Shown here in pieces: positions 16,518 to 25,622 of a stretch of 64,000 bases of DNA (its first letter is position 1; each line of letters begins with the position of its first letter). The translations under genes were made by a program, and so were the position numbers. The notes below the pieces were generated by a model that worked only from the letters and a program-made list of their open reading frames with translations, was not told the origin of the DNA and did no database searches. Location of the stretch: NCBI GenBank assembly GCA_902528415.1, contig CABZSR010000005.1:1-64000 (forward strand). The letters run 5' to 3'. The DNA is from an uncultured SAR116 cluster alpha proteobacterium. GTDB lineage: Bacteria; Pseudomonadota; Alphaproteobacteria; Puniceispirillales; Marisalimonadaceae.

Positions 16518-16760
16518 TTGAAAATTAAGGATCAAGTTGTAATAAATTCAATAAACAATGATAACAATAATCTATGCATTGATTCCTTTATTAGAAATAA
16601 TAAAACTTTTGGTTATCAAAAATATAGAAAAGATCCAGAAAATATTTCAGAATGGTATAAAATTGGTAATTATGATTACAAGGTTTTTTCAAATAAAGAC
16701 GATGCTTATCATGACGCAAAGAAACTATTGTTTGGTTTAAATAAAAATGAAAATTGTTAG
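16518..16760 (+). CDS. Small protein of unknown function, TTG start
   Basis: An 80-residue soluble Asn/Lys/Tyr-rich protein (SFIRNNKTFGYQKYRKDPEN, then WYKIGNYDYKVFSNKDDAYHDAKK). It begins at TTG 16518 with GAGAG about nine bases upstream, and its end overlaps the BtuF-like gene start by 14 bases, suggesting translational coupling. No family recognised. A second overlapping frame in the same place looks like a shadow of it. Confidence 0.5.
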   Translation: MKIKDQVVINSINNDNNNLCIDSFIRNNKTFGYQKYRKDPENISEWYKIGNYDYKVFSNKDDAYHDAKKLLFGLNKNENC

Positions 16761-17673
16761 TTTACTTCCTTCAGCTTCAGAAATTATTTGTGATATGGGA
16801 TTATCTAATTATTTATACGCAGTAAGTCATGAGTGTGATTATCCAGACTTAATTAGAGGAATTAAAAAAGTTACCTCAAGTATTATACCAAACAATTTGA
16901 ACCAAAGTTCAATTGATAAATTAGTTAAAAAGGCTGTTAAGAATGATATTCCTCTTTATAAAGTGGATAACGATGAGATACTTAAAATCAATCCCGACCT
17001 AATAATTACTCAAGGACTATGTGATGTTTGCTCTATCTCAGAAAACGTTATTCAAGCAACATTAAAAAACAACTTATGTACTCTAAAATCTAAGACAAAA
17101 ATTATCTCACTAAATGGAACAACCTTTGACGAAATTTGTTCGGATATTTTGATGATAGGTATAGCAGTCAATAAAGAGGAAACTGCTAAAAAAATAATTG
17201 CTGAAGCGAAACTTAAAAAAAAACAAGTTACAAGGAAAAGAACAAATAAAACTGTTCTTCTACTTGAATGGATAGACCCCTATTTTACACCAGGGCACTG
17301 GATACCTGAGCAAATAGAAATGGCAGGATTTTTGTCATGTATAGGTAATAAAGGAGAAAAATCTATCGAAATCACACCTAAAGATATAGCAGATCTAAAT
17401 CCAGACTTTATTGGGATAATTTGTTGTGGTTATAATCTTGAAGAAAATAAATCTTTTGCAGAAAATATTTATCTTGATGAAAAGATTAATCATATTGAAG
17501 CAATTCAAAAACAAAGAGTATATGCATTTGATTCTAATTCTTACTTCAGCCGACCGTCTTTAAGAGTTTTAGACGGTGTAATTCAGTTGAGTAATGCCAT
17601 TTCAGATACAAACCCAAAATTTCATTGTAAAAAATCAGACTTTATAAATGATAGGAAACATTCTTCCTGTTAA
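16747..17673 (+). CDS. BtuF-like cobalamin-binding protein without signal peptide
   Basis: A 308-residue protein of the periplasmic binding protein class III fold (BtuF/FhuD-like). It starts directly with MKIVSLLPSASEIICDMGL and contains VSHECDYP, INPDLIITQGLCDVC, GHWIPEQIEMAG and VYAFDSNSYFSRPSLRVLDG, all typical of the group annotated as cobalamin-binding proteins. There is no signal peptide, as is usual in this subgroup, so the site of action is uncertain, and no BtuCD partner is nearby. Its last 39 bases overlap, in antisense, the 3' end of the convergent dioxygenase gene. Confidence 0.82.
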   Translation: MKIVSLLPSASEIICDMGLSNYLYAVSHECDYPDLIRGIKKVTSSIIPNNLNQSSIDKLVKKAVKNDIPLYKVDNDEILKINPDLIITQGLCDVCSISENVIQATLKNNLCTLKSKTKIISLNGTTFDEICSDILMIGIAVNKEETAKKIIAEAKLKKKQVTRKRTNKTVLLLEWIDPYFTPGHWIPEQIEMAGFLSCIGNKGEKSIEITPKDIADLNPDFIGIICCGYNLEENKSFAENIYLDEKINHIEAIQKQRVYAFDSNSYFSRPSLRVLDGVIQLSNAISDTNPKFHCKKSDFINDRKHSSC

Positions 17674-18432
17674 TTTATCACCCGTTTTAAGCTTAATATT
17701 TTCAAAGGGTGGTGAGCCTTTACCTTGTCTATCAACAAAAAAAGCATCATCACCAACAATTCTTGCTGAAAACACTCTTCTTCTGCTATTTTTGTTAATA
17801 TTTTCTGAAGCTCCATGAAGTGTTCTAAAGTCAAAAGCAACAGCGTCACCTGCTTTAATATCCCAACTTAATATTTTGTAATCTTTTCTATTTGAATTAA
17901 TATCCGGCACTTCCTTAGAGTTATCATTTTCGTACAAATCATTACCATTAAATCTTTTGGGCTTATGTAATATATTCGATAAATGTGAGCCGGCTATGCA
18001 CTCTAAACAACCTTCTTTCGAAATGTCATCTAGAGCAATCCAAAAACTGACACTCTGTTTACCGTCAACACAATAATATGGTTTATCTTGATGCCATGGA
18101 GTTACAATAGACGAACCAGGTTCCTTAACTAAAACATGATCATGAAAAAATCTTGATTTTTTGGATTTCATTAATTTTGCAGCATAAAATCCAATTTTTG
18201 ATTTAAAAATAAAATCTTTAAATTCCGGTATTCTATCCCAATTAACTAAATCTTGAAAAAATGGAGCCGTTCCATCCTCAGGAGTATATGACCTTTCTCT
18301 AACACTAGGATTTTGAATTAATTTATCAACACCAATTCTAAGTGGGTCAAGCCAATCTAAAAATATTCCTTTACATAAAACTGCACCCTCAGTGGAAAAA
18401 TCCTCAATTAATGTATTATCTATAAACTCCAT
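17635..18432 (-). CDS. Phytanoyl-CoA dioxygenase (PhyH) family oxygenase, second copy
   Basis: A 265-residue Fe(II)/2-oxoglutarate dioxygenase. The iron triad is WHQD (His114, Asp116) and His206 in FRTLHGASENIN, with Arg218 nearby for 2-oxoglutarate. FWIALDDISKEGCLECIAGSHL is the standard PhyH strand. I prefer ATG 18432 because GTGGAAG lies seven bases upstream; an earlier ATG at 18462 would add ten residues and deepen the overlap with the flavin reductase gene (end 18416) to 47 bases. The reductase supplies no partner for this family, so the link may be only metabolic. Overlaps the BtuF-like gene end. Confidence 0.87.
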   Translation of the reverse strand: MEFIDNTLIEDFSTEGAVLCKGIFLDWLDPLRIGVDKLIQNPSVRERSYTPEDGTAPFFQDLVNWDRIPEFKDFIFKSKIGFYAAKLMKSKKSRFFHDHVLVKEPGSSIVTPWHQDKPYYCVDGKQSVSFWIALDDISKEGCLECIAGSHLSNILHKPKRFNGNDLYENDNSKEVPDINSNRKDYKILSWDIKAGDAVAFDFRTLHGASENINKNSRRRVFSARIVGDDAFFVDRQGKGSPPFENIKLKTGDKLTGRMFPIIYKV

Positions 18433-19078
18433 CCCATTCTTCCACAGGTTGTAATTTACCATCTTTACCTAATTTTGGTCTGTTCCTAGTAAATGTGTTT
18501 TCTGAACCTACAACACCGTAATCCATATAACCTAACCTGACCAAAGGCCTAGCTGCGCTAGCATTAAACAGCCCATCTTTAATAAACTTATCGTTTATAA
18601 AAATACCAACAACCTGCCCAAATATTACATAGTTTCCTGTTCCTTTGTCTCTATCTACATTTGGGAGGTCTATTGTTTTCCAATGTTTGCATTCAAGAGC
18701 AGCAGATGCTTCAGAAACAAATGGTGCGGAAACAAATTTACCTATTTGTGGTTTTAAACCTGCTAATTCAAATTCATCAATATTTGAATCTGCGGGAACA
18801 GAACTACCATTCATATGATCAAACAAATCTTCAGTTGCCAAAGAAACAGTAAACTCTCCTGTTTCTTCTATATTTTTAACTGAATCTTTAATATCTACTG
18901 AAGAAAACATTACAAAATGAGGTCTATCTGCGATTGCATTAAAGTAGCTATATGGAGCTAAATTATAAACACCTGTTATAGAGCGACTTCCAATCCAACC
19001 AATCGGCCTCGGGGCTACAATTGCTTTGAAAGGGTCATGTGGTAGACCATGCTCATTTTTTAAGGTATCGTAGTGCAT
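18416..19078 (-). CDS. Flavin reductase-like FMN-binding protein (DIM6/NTAB family)
   Basis: A 220-residue split-barrel flavin protein. AIVAPRPIGWIGSRS (19-33) and NLAPYSYFNAIADRPHFVMFSS (39-60) are the family FMN-binding motifs, followed by GEFTVSLATEDL and ALECKHWKTIDLP. These enzymes reduce FMN or FAD with NAD(P)H for a monooxygenase partner or act on their own. No two-component oxygenase is adjacent; the overlapping gene is a PhyH dioxygenase, which does not need flavin. Function therefore open. Confidence 0.87.
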   Translation of the reverse strand: MHYDTLKNEHGLPHDPFKAIVAPRPIGWIGSRSITGVYNLAPYSYFNAIADRPHFVMFSSVDIKDSVKNIEETGEFTVSLATEDLFDHMNGSSVPADSNIDEFELAGLKPQIGKFVSAPFVSEASAALECKHWKTIDLPNVDRDKGTGNYVIFGQVVGIFINDKFIKDGLFNASAARPLVRLGYMDYGVVGSENTFTRNRPKLGKDGKLQPVEEWDGVYR

Positions 19079-19190
19079 TATATTTTCCTATTTATAACAA
19101 AAAATGTAGATTAAAATAAACAATATAAATTAAATGTATAGAATATTATTAAATTAATTATTTATTAAATTCCCAATTTAACGGTGAAAT

Positions 19191-20075
19191 ATGATTGATA
19201 GAGAAATTAAAGTTATAGGTTTTATTGGACTAGGTGTCATGGGTTGTTCCATGAGTAAAAACTTACTTAAAAATAAAAATTGGAATGTCTTAGTAAAAGA
19301 TTTGAATGCCAATAAAGAAAAAGAATTAGAAAATCAAGGTGCTAAAATAGCCAGTGATACTAGAGAAATTTTTACTATATCAGATTTGGTTATTACATGT
19401 TTACCAGGAGGAGATTCTGTTAGAGACCTATATTATGGTAAAGATAAATATATCTCTAATATAAAAATCAATCAGTTTATTATTGATATGTCAACATCGC
19501 AACCCGATTTAATGATTAAATTAGAAAATGAGATTAAAATAAAAGGTGCTCATTTTGCTGACGCTCCCATTGCCAGAACAAGACAGGCTGCTATTGATGG
19601 AACTTTAGCTATAATGGTTGGGTCTGATAAAAATGTTTATAATAAAATTCTGCCCGTGTTACGATATATGGGTAAGGATATTTTGCATTGTGGAAAAGCA
19701 GGAACAGGCCAACTTACCAAAATATTGAATAACATGATACTTTTTGAAACAGTTGTAGCATTAAGTGAAGCAGCTAATATTGCTGAGCAATATGGCATGA
19801 ACGTTGAAAATTTATATGAAAATATAACAAAATGTTCTGGAGATAGTTTTGCTCTTAGAAACCATGGGTTAAAAAGTATTGCTAAAAATAATTTTCCTTC
19901 TCCAGCTTTCTCCTCAGAATATGCTCTCAAAGATTTATCCTATGCTTTAGAATTAGGTGAAAAACTCAACGTTAAAATGCCTGGAGCATTATCAGCAGAA
20001 AATCTCTTAAAAGCTTCAATTAAAAATGGTGACAGAGACTTATATTTTCCTGTAATGAAAAAATATTTTAGTTAA
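19191..20075 (+). CDS. 3-hydroxyisobutyrate dehydrogenase-family NAD(P) oxidoreductase
   Basis: A 294-residue beta-hydroxyacid dehydrogenase. GLGVMG (13-18) binds NAD(P), STS (101-103) and DAPIARTRQAAIDGTLAIMVG (124-144) make the substrate site, and Lys177 in GTGQLTKILNN is the catalytic lysine. The family oxidises 3-hydroxyisobutyrate, tartronate semialdehyde, or related 3-hydroxy acids. The Arg-Thr after DAPIA, where many members have SGG, marks a distinct substrate subgroup. GGTGAAAT precedes the ATG. Convergent with the SDR at 20079, with three bases between stops. Confidence 0.88.
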   Translation: MIDREIKVIGFIGLGVMGCSMSKNLLKNKNWNVLVKDLNANKEKELENQGAKIASDTREIFTISDLVITCLPGGDSVRDLYYGKDKYISNIKINQFIIDMSTSQPDLMIKLENEIKIKGAHFADAPIARTRQAAIDGTLAIMVGSDKNVYNKILPVLRYMGKDILHCGKAGTGQLTKILNNMILFETVVALSEAANIAEQYGMNVENLYENITKCSGDSFALRNHGLKSIAKNNFPSPAFSSEYALKDLSYALELGEKLNVKMPGALSAENLLKASIKNGDRDLYFPVMKKYFS

Positions 20076-20078
20076 AGA

Positions 20079-20825
20079 TTAACCTCTACCTACAAATGGC
20101 ATTTTATTTGCCATAACAGTCATATTTAGAACATTTACCGTTACAGGTAAATTAGCCATGTATAAAACTGCTTCTGCTATGTGAAGAGAATCTATAACTG
20201 GCTCAATATCCATATTACCATTAGCCTGAGGAACACCCTCTTTCATTCTCTGTGTCATTGGCGTTTCAGCATTTCCAATATCAATTTGACTACATGCAAT
20301 GTCATATTTTCTTCCATCCAATGAAATTGTCTTAGTCATGCCTGTAACAGCGTGTTTTGTTGCTGTATATGGTATACTTCCTGGTCTGGGAGTAACTGAA
20401 GACACACTACCATTATTTATTATTCTACCACCCTGTGGGTTTTGTTTTCTCATAAGAGCAAAAGCATATTTAGCACATAGAAACATTCCATTTAAATTAA
20501 TATCTACAACACTTTTCCAATTTTCAAATGGCATTTCGTCTATTGATTGTGCCGGCACACCTATCCCTGCATTATTAAATAAGACATCAATTCTGTCGTG
20601 CTTTTTTTCTATAATTTTGAATACATTTTCTACCGAAATTTGATCACTTACGTCACATGACATTACTTTAGTTATGCCAGAACATAATTGTTGTGTTTCA
20701 ATTAATTTATCTTTTCTTCTTCCTATTAAATAAATAATGAAATCTTCTTTTGACAATACTTCAGAAACTCTACGGCCAACACCGGTTCCTGCTCCTGTAA
20801 CCATTGCAATTTTTGACATTTTCAT
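20079..20825 (-). CDS. Short-chain dehydrogenase/reductase
   Basis: A 248-residue classical SDR: TGAGTGVG (10-17), NNAG (84-87), Ser140, Tyr153 and Lys157 (YTATK). The C-terminal part lacks the usual VDGG ending and instead ends MTVMANKMPFVGRG, as in the group acting on small ketones or hydroxy acids (serine/3-hydroxypropionate dehydrogenase-like). Substrate not evident. It faces the AtuA-like module across about 95 bases. Confidence 0.82.
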   Translation of the reverse strand: MKMSKIAMVTGAGTGVGRRVSEVLSKEDFIIYLIGRRKDKLIETQQLCSGITKVMSCDVSDQISVENVFKIIEKKHDRIDVLFNNAGIGVPAQSIDEMPFENWKSVVDINLNGMFLCAKYAFALMRKQNPQGGRIINNGSVSSVTPRPGSIPYTATKHAVTGMTKTISLDGRKYDIACSQIDIGNAETPMTQRMKEGVPQANGNMDIEPVIDSLHIAEAVLYMANLPVTVNVLNMTVMANKMPFVGRG

Positions 20826-20921
20826 TTCCTTTTTTAATTATGCTAGGTATATTGTAAAATCTTATCATTTTAAGTAAAATATAAATACAAAAATTAAAGT
20901 TTTCTAGCAGAAGATTATATT

Positions 20922-22283
20922 ATGATAAAGAAAGTTTTTATTGGCTGTGGTGCAGGATTTTCAGGTGATAGGTTTGATGCATCAATTCCTATTGTAAACG
21001 AATTTAAAAAAATAAATGCTCCTAAATATCTAATGTTTGAAGTCCTTGCAGAGAGAACTCTTGCTATAGCCCAACAATTTAGATTAAAAAATCCTGAGGA
21101 GGGTTATTCGCCATTTTTAGATTCTTACATAAGTCCAATTCTTGACGATTGCCTTGAAAATAATATAAAAATAATTTCAAATATTGGTGCTGCAAATCCT
21201 ATGGGAGGAGCCAAAAGAATACTTGAAATAGCAAAAAAACAAAATACTAAAAAACCTAAAATTGGTGTTGTTTTAGGTGATGATTTATTAGAATATATGT
21301 CTAATGATGAAATACTAAATAGTCCAACAATGGAAGGTTTGGATTTTTCTAATAACAAAATTACTGCAGCTAACGTATATCTTGGAGCTCAACCGATTGC
21401 TGAAGCTTTAGAGAAGGGTGCTGACATTGTAATTGTTGGAAGAACAGTTGACAGTGCTCTTGCCTTAGGACCCTTGTTATACGAATTTAAATGGAAAGAA
21501 AATGAATTAAATTTGATTGGCTCAGGTACAATTTGTGGCCATCTTCTAGAATGTGGAGCTCAAGTAACTGGAGCTTATTTCGCTGACCCTGGCTTCAAAG
21601 ACGTACCTAATCTGGCAAACGTTGGTTTTCCCATAGCCGAAGTTAATCAAGATGGTTCATTTATTATTACTAAACCTGATGGAACGGGTGGTCTAGTAAG
21701 TGAAGCAACGGTTACAGAACAATTGTTGTATGAGACACATGATCCTTCTAATTACTTAGTCCCAGACGTGACGGCTGATATGACAAGTTTAATTTTAGAA
21801 AACAGTGGAGAAAATAGAATTTTAGTTAAGGGCGGTAAAGGTAAAAAATCTCCTGAAAAACTAAAAGCCACTATTTGTTGTGATAATGGATTTATGGGTG
21901 AGGCTGAAATAAGCTATGCAGGACCTAATGCACTTGCACGAGCAAAGCTTGCAGGTGAAGTAATTAGTGAAAGAATTCAAATTTTAGGATTACAAGGACA
22001 GTTGAGAGTTGAAATTATTGGGGCTGGATCAGTTCATTATTCTATGGATGAAACATCTTCTTATCATCTTCCTGAAAATGGTGATTACAGAGTCAGAACT
22101 TCCGCAATATATCCTAAAAAAGAACAAGCACAACAAATGGTTGATGAAGTCATGTCATTATATTGTTGTGGACCTGCTGCTGGAGGTGGAGGACGTGGAT
22201 ATGTTACACCTCAATCATCAACTGCATCTATTTTAGTTAACAGAGATATTGTTGACCCCAACATTCAAATTAAAATTATATAA
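20922..22283 (+). CDS. AtuA-like (acyclic terpene utilization, DUF1446) protein
   Basis: A 453-residue protein of the AtuA N-terminal domain family. MIKKVFIGCGAGFSGDRFDASIPI opens it, followed by NIGAANPMGGAKRILEIA, GADIVIVGRTVDSALALGPLLYEF, CGHLLECGAQVTGAYFADPG and the C-terminal CCGPAAGGGGRGY. In Pseudomonas the longer AtuA acts in geraniol/citronellol and leucine-type branched acid breakdown with a biotin carboxylase (AtuCF), but its reaction is not known to me with certainty. No carboxylase is here. Works presumably with the next small gene, which matches the AtuA C-terminal part. Confidence 0.86.
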   Translation: MIKKVFIGCGAGFSGDRFDASIPIVNEFKKINAPKYLMFEVLAERTLAIAQQFRLKNPEEGYSPFLDSYISPILDDCLENNIKIISNIGAANPMGGAKRILEIAKKQNTKKPKIGVVLGDDLLEYMSNDEILNSPTMEGLDFSNNKITAANVYLGAQPIAEALEKGADIVIVGRTVDSALALGPLLYEFKWKENELNLIGSGTICGHLLECGAQVTGAYFADPGFKDVPNLANVGFPIAEVNQDGSFIITKPDGTGGLVSEATVTEQLLYETHDPSNYLVPDVTADMTSLILENSGENRILVKGGKGKKSPEKLKATICCDNGFMGEAEISYAGPNALARAKLAGEVISERIQILGLQGQLRVEIIGAGSVHYSMDETSSYHLPENGDYRVRTSAIYPKKEQAQQMVDEVMSLYCCGPAAGGGGRGYVTPQSSTASILVNRDIVDPNIQIKII

Positions 22284-22301
22284 AATTCTTTTGAGGCAAT
22301 T

Positions 22302-22676
22302 ATGATTATATTAGACTTACCTGTTCATGCAATTGCTCATGCTAGAGCTGGTGATAAAGGAGATGTATCTAATATTTCACTTATTGCTTATTTAGATAGT
22401 GGATGGAAAGTAATAAATGATCTTGCTACTGAAGAAAGAGTATTGGATATTTTCAGGCATTTAGGAGCAACTCAAGTTAAAAGATTTCAACTTCCATCTC
22501 TAAAAGCATTAAATTTTGTAATTCAAAGTGCTCTTGGGGGTGGTGTTAATAGCTCATTAAGACTTGACAGACATGGTAAAACTTTATCTTCACATCTACT
22601 TCACGAGCTAATTTTACCTATTAGTGAAGAAATGATACCCTCTAATTCACCATATTTAAAAAATTTTAAGGAATGA
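22302..22676 (+). CDS. AtuA C-terminal-like protein
   Basis: A 124-residue protein matching the AtuA C-terminal domain: AIAHARAGDKGDVSNISLIAY near the N-terminus and LPSLKALNFVIQSALGGGVNSSLRLDRHGKTLS in the second half. In AtuA of Pseudomonas this domain is fused to the previous one; here it is a separate gene 18 bases downstream, presumably giving a two-subunit protein. Ends three bases before the ThDP enzyme gene. Confidence 0.86.
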   Translation: MIILDLPVHAIAHARAGDKGDVSNISLIAYLDSGWKVINDLATEERVLDIFRHLGATQVKRFQLPSLKALNFVIQSALGGGVNSSLRLDRHGKTLSSHLLHELILPISEEMIPSNSPYLKNFKE

Positions 22677-22679
22677 AAA

Positions 22680-24344
22680 ATGCAAGAAGCTGGATCACTC
22701 TTAGTAAAATTACTTGAAAAACAAAAAGTTGATAGAGTGTTTTGCGTTCCAGGCGAAAGCTACCTTTCAGTAATGAATGGTCTCCAAGAAACATCTATAG
22801 AAACAATTCTTTGTAAACACGAAGGCGCGGCTTCAATGATGGCTGAAGCCGATGGTAAGCTTACTGGCAGGCCTGGCATTGCTTTTGTAACCAGAGGTCC
22901 AGGAGCTACAAATGCTGCATCAGGAATACATATTGCGCAGCAAGATAGTACTCCTATGATATTATTTGTAGGGCAAATTGGTAAGGAAATGTATGGCAGA
23001 GACGCTTTCCAAGAAGTTGATTATCAACAATTTTATGGTGGTATGGCAAAATTAGTAATTGAAGTTCAGCAATCTAACCGATTATCAGAAATCTTCTCAC
23101 GAGCTTATCACACAGCTATGTCAGGAAGACCTGGACCTGTTATAATAGCATTACCAGAAAACATGCTAACTGAAAAAACAGATAAAAAACCATTAGAGTT
23201 CATTGATCAATTGATGTCTGCTCCTACAACAAAGGATCTTGCACAATTTATTGAAGAAATAAAAGAAGCTAAAAATCCAATTGTTGTTTTAGGGGGATCA
23301 ATATGGTCTCACGAAGCTGAAAAAGATTTAATATCTATTTCTGAAATGCTTGGATTAACAATAATTACATCTCATAGAAGACAAAGTTATTATAATAATT
23401 TACATAAAAATTATGGTGGTGATCTCGGGCTTGGTGTTAATCCAAAATTAATCGATCGAATTAATAATAGTGATTATCTAGTATTGTTAGGTGGTAGATT
23501 AAGCGAAAACCCTTCGCAAGGTTTTACATTGTTGGGTATTCCAGAACATAATAAAAAGTTTATTCATATTCATCCAGGTTCAGAGGAAATAGGAAGAATT
23601 TATAAACCTCATCTTGGAATCGTGTCAAATCCGATAGCATTTGTGAACATACTTAACAACACATTGAAGGGTCTAAATACAAAACCCAATTCTAATAATG
23701 AACTTAATGCATTTAAATCTCACGAAGAATATATTGAATGGGGCGATATGCCTTTAGAAGCTCCTAATTCAGGTGTTGACCTAACATCAGCTTTTAGAAC
23801 TCTTAGAAAACATTTAGATCCTAATACAATTATTACTAATGGGGCTGGTAACTATGCTGTTTGGGGTCATAGATTATTTAGGTTTACAAAAGTTAAGACG
23901 CAACTTGCACCAATTTCTGGTTCAATGGGATACGGACTGCCAGCTGCAATAGCAGCTAAATTAAGATTTCCTGATAATATGGTTATAGCCCTTGCAGGTG
24001 ATGGATGTTTTCAAATGACTGAAAATGAATATGCTACAGCCGTTCAATATAATGCTGCAGTAATTGTATTAGTAGTAGATAATGAAATGTACGGAACAAT
24101 TAGAATGCATCAGCATAAACATTATAAAGGAAATTATAAACATACTGGATTAGTCAACCCAAACTTTTCTGATTTAGCCAACGCCATGGGAGGCAAAGGT
24201 TATACAGTTGAAAATACCGAAGATTTTTATGAATTATTTGTGAACGCTAATAATTGGGCAAATAAGAATAAACTTCCTGCTTTACTTCATATTAAAACTG
24301 GGTCTGAGATGGTATTGCCTGGGAAGCGCTTCAACTCTCTATAA
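22680..24344 (+). CDS. Thiamine diphosphate-dependent enzyme, acetolactate synthase-like
   Basis: A 554-residue ThDP enzyme with the three-domain layout of acetolactate synthase: CVPGESYL and Glu48 (CKHEGAASM, the cofactor-activating glutamate), FVTRGPGATNAASG, the central FAD/CoA-like domain, and the ThDP/Mg motif GDGCFQMTENEY...N near 440-468. There is no IlvN regulatory subunit beside it and LFVGQIG near 97 differs from biosynthetic IlvB. It is therefore likely a carboligase or 2-oxo acid decarboxylase in the AtuA-like pathway. Overlaps the convergent oxidase gene by six bases. Confidence 0.85.
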   Translation: MQEAGSLLVKLLEKQKVDRVFCVPGESYLSVMNGLQETSIETILCKHEGAASMMAEADGKLTGRPGIAFVTRGPGATNAASGIHIAQQDSTPMILFVGQIGKEMYGRDAFQEVDYQQFYGGMAKLVIEVQQSNRLSEIFSRAYHTAMSGRPGPVIIALPENMLTEKTDKKPLEFIDQLMSAPTTKDLAQFIEEIKEAKNPIVVLGGSIWSHEAEKDLISISEMLGLTIITSHRRQSYYNNLHKNYGGDLGLGVNPKLIDRINNSDYLVLLGGRLSENPSQGFTLLGIPEHNKKFIHIHPGSEEIGRIYKPHLGIVSNPIAFVNILNNTLKGLNTKPNSNNELNAFKSHEEYIEWGDMPLEAPNSGVDLTSAFRTLRKHLDPNTIITNGAGNYAVWGHRLFRFTKVKTQLAPISGSMGYGLPAAIAAKLRFPDNMVIALAGDGCFQMTENEYATAVQYNAAVIVLVVDNEMYGTIRMHQHKHYKGNYKHTGLVNPNFSDLANAMGGKGYTVENTEDFYELFVNANNWANKNKLPALLHIKTGSEMVLPGKRFNSL

Positions 24345-25529
24345 TTTTTGATTGGGATTTCTCAAATAAAAATCATTTCCAAGAACTACCTTTTGTGACT
24401 TCAATTCTTTGATATCCTTCGAACAAATTTGTTCCATTACATTTGAAAGTTCGTCTTTTAATATATCATGTACGTGATCAGCTCCTTTATATCCTAATGC
24501 AGCAAGACCAATAATAAATGGTCGTCCAGTCATTATAAAATCAGCACCAAGCATTAAGCCTTTACTTATGTCTTGACCAGAGTAAAAGCCTGAATCTATA
24601 ATTATCGGAAATTTTGACCCTATTTTTTTTCTAATTTCTGGTAATACTTGTAATGGGCTTGGCGCAATATCAATTTGTCGTCCTCCATGATTTGAAATAT
24701 AAATAGCATCAATAATTTTACTAGCTTGAACTGCGTCGTTAATATCCATTAAGCCTTTAAGAATAATTGGACCTCTCCATAAATCCCTCACTTCTTTTAG
24801 ATAATCCCAATCTAGATAACGTTGCATCTGGCTTCCGGCAAAGCCTGCTTTAGACTTTGCGTTTCCATGCCAGCTACCATCACTATATTGATCCATAGTC
24901 CCAAATGCAGGAATACCATTTATAAGCGTCCCAATTGACCATGATGGGCATATTGCTGCTTGAAAGAAAGTTCTTAAATTATTTTTAGGTGGCACTGATA
25001 CTCCTGCCATTCTAAGCCTCTCTCTTCTGCTAGATGCGGGTATGTCGGCAGTAACAATTAAGGTTTTAAAGCCAGCATTTTTTGCCCTTTTTAATAAGTC
25101 ATTTCTTATGGCTTTGTCCGCAGGAGGATATAACTGAAACCAGCCCATACCATTAAGATGTTTTCCAACATCTTCAACTGAAGCACACGCAACTGTCGAT
25201 AATGAATAAGGAATGTTATTTTTAACGGACATTTTTGATAATGCTATTTCTGCACCCGGCCACATTAAGCTAGTCATTCCCATAGGAGCCATTCCAAAAG
25301 GTGCGTCATATTCATGATCAAATAACTTAGTTTTTAAATTTGGGTTTACGGTTCCCTTTAAATACTGAGGAACTAAAAAAATTTGATTAAAGACCTTTCT
25401 ATTATTTTCTAAAGCCTCATCATAACCAGTACCTGCAAATAAGTATTCTGCGGCAAAATGTGGCATTCTCCTTTTTGCAACATTAACCATATCACTAACT
25501 CTTGGATATTTATCAACTAGGTTAGACAA
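24339..25529 (-). CDS. FMN-dependent alpha-hydroxy acid oxidase/dehydrogenase
   Basis: A 396-residue TIM-barrel flavoprotein of the LldD/glycolate oxidase family. FMN ligands include Lys258 (ILKGL); catalytic His281 and Arg284 sit in ISNHGGRQID. PFGMAPMGMTSLMWPGAE (77-94) and IIDSGFYSGQDISKGLMLGA are family motifs. It oxidises an L-2-hydroxy acid such as lactate or mandelate to the 2-oxo acid, passing electrons to O2 or the quinone pool. Context with a ThDP 2-oxo acid enzyme suggests the product may be its substrate, an inference. Confidence 0.88.
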   Translation of the reverse strand: MSNLVDKYPRVSDMVNVAKRRMPHFAAEYLFAGTGYDEALENNRKVFNQIFLVPQYLKGTVNPNLKTKLFDHEYDAPFGMAPMGMTSLMWPGAEIALSKMSVKNNIPYSLSTVACASVEDVGKHLNGMGWFQLYPPADKAIRNDLLKRAKNAGFKTLIVTADIPASSRRERLRMAGVSVPPKNNLRTFFQAAICPSWSIGTLINGIPAFGTMDQYSDGSWHGNAKSKAGFAGSQMQRYLDWDYLKEVRDLWRGPIILKGLMDINDAVQASKIIDAIYISNHGGRQIDIAPSPLQVLPEIRKKIGSKFPIIIDSGFYSGQDISKGLMLGADFIMTGRPFIIGLAALGYKGADHVHDILKDELSNVMEQICSKDIKELKSQKVVLGNDFYLRNPNQKL

Positions 25530-25622
25530 AGATTTCTCCTGAAGTTTATAAAAGTTGTGTATTAATTATTTTATAGTTAAATTATTAATTAAATCAAAAA
25601 TAAAATTAAGTGAGTATAATTC

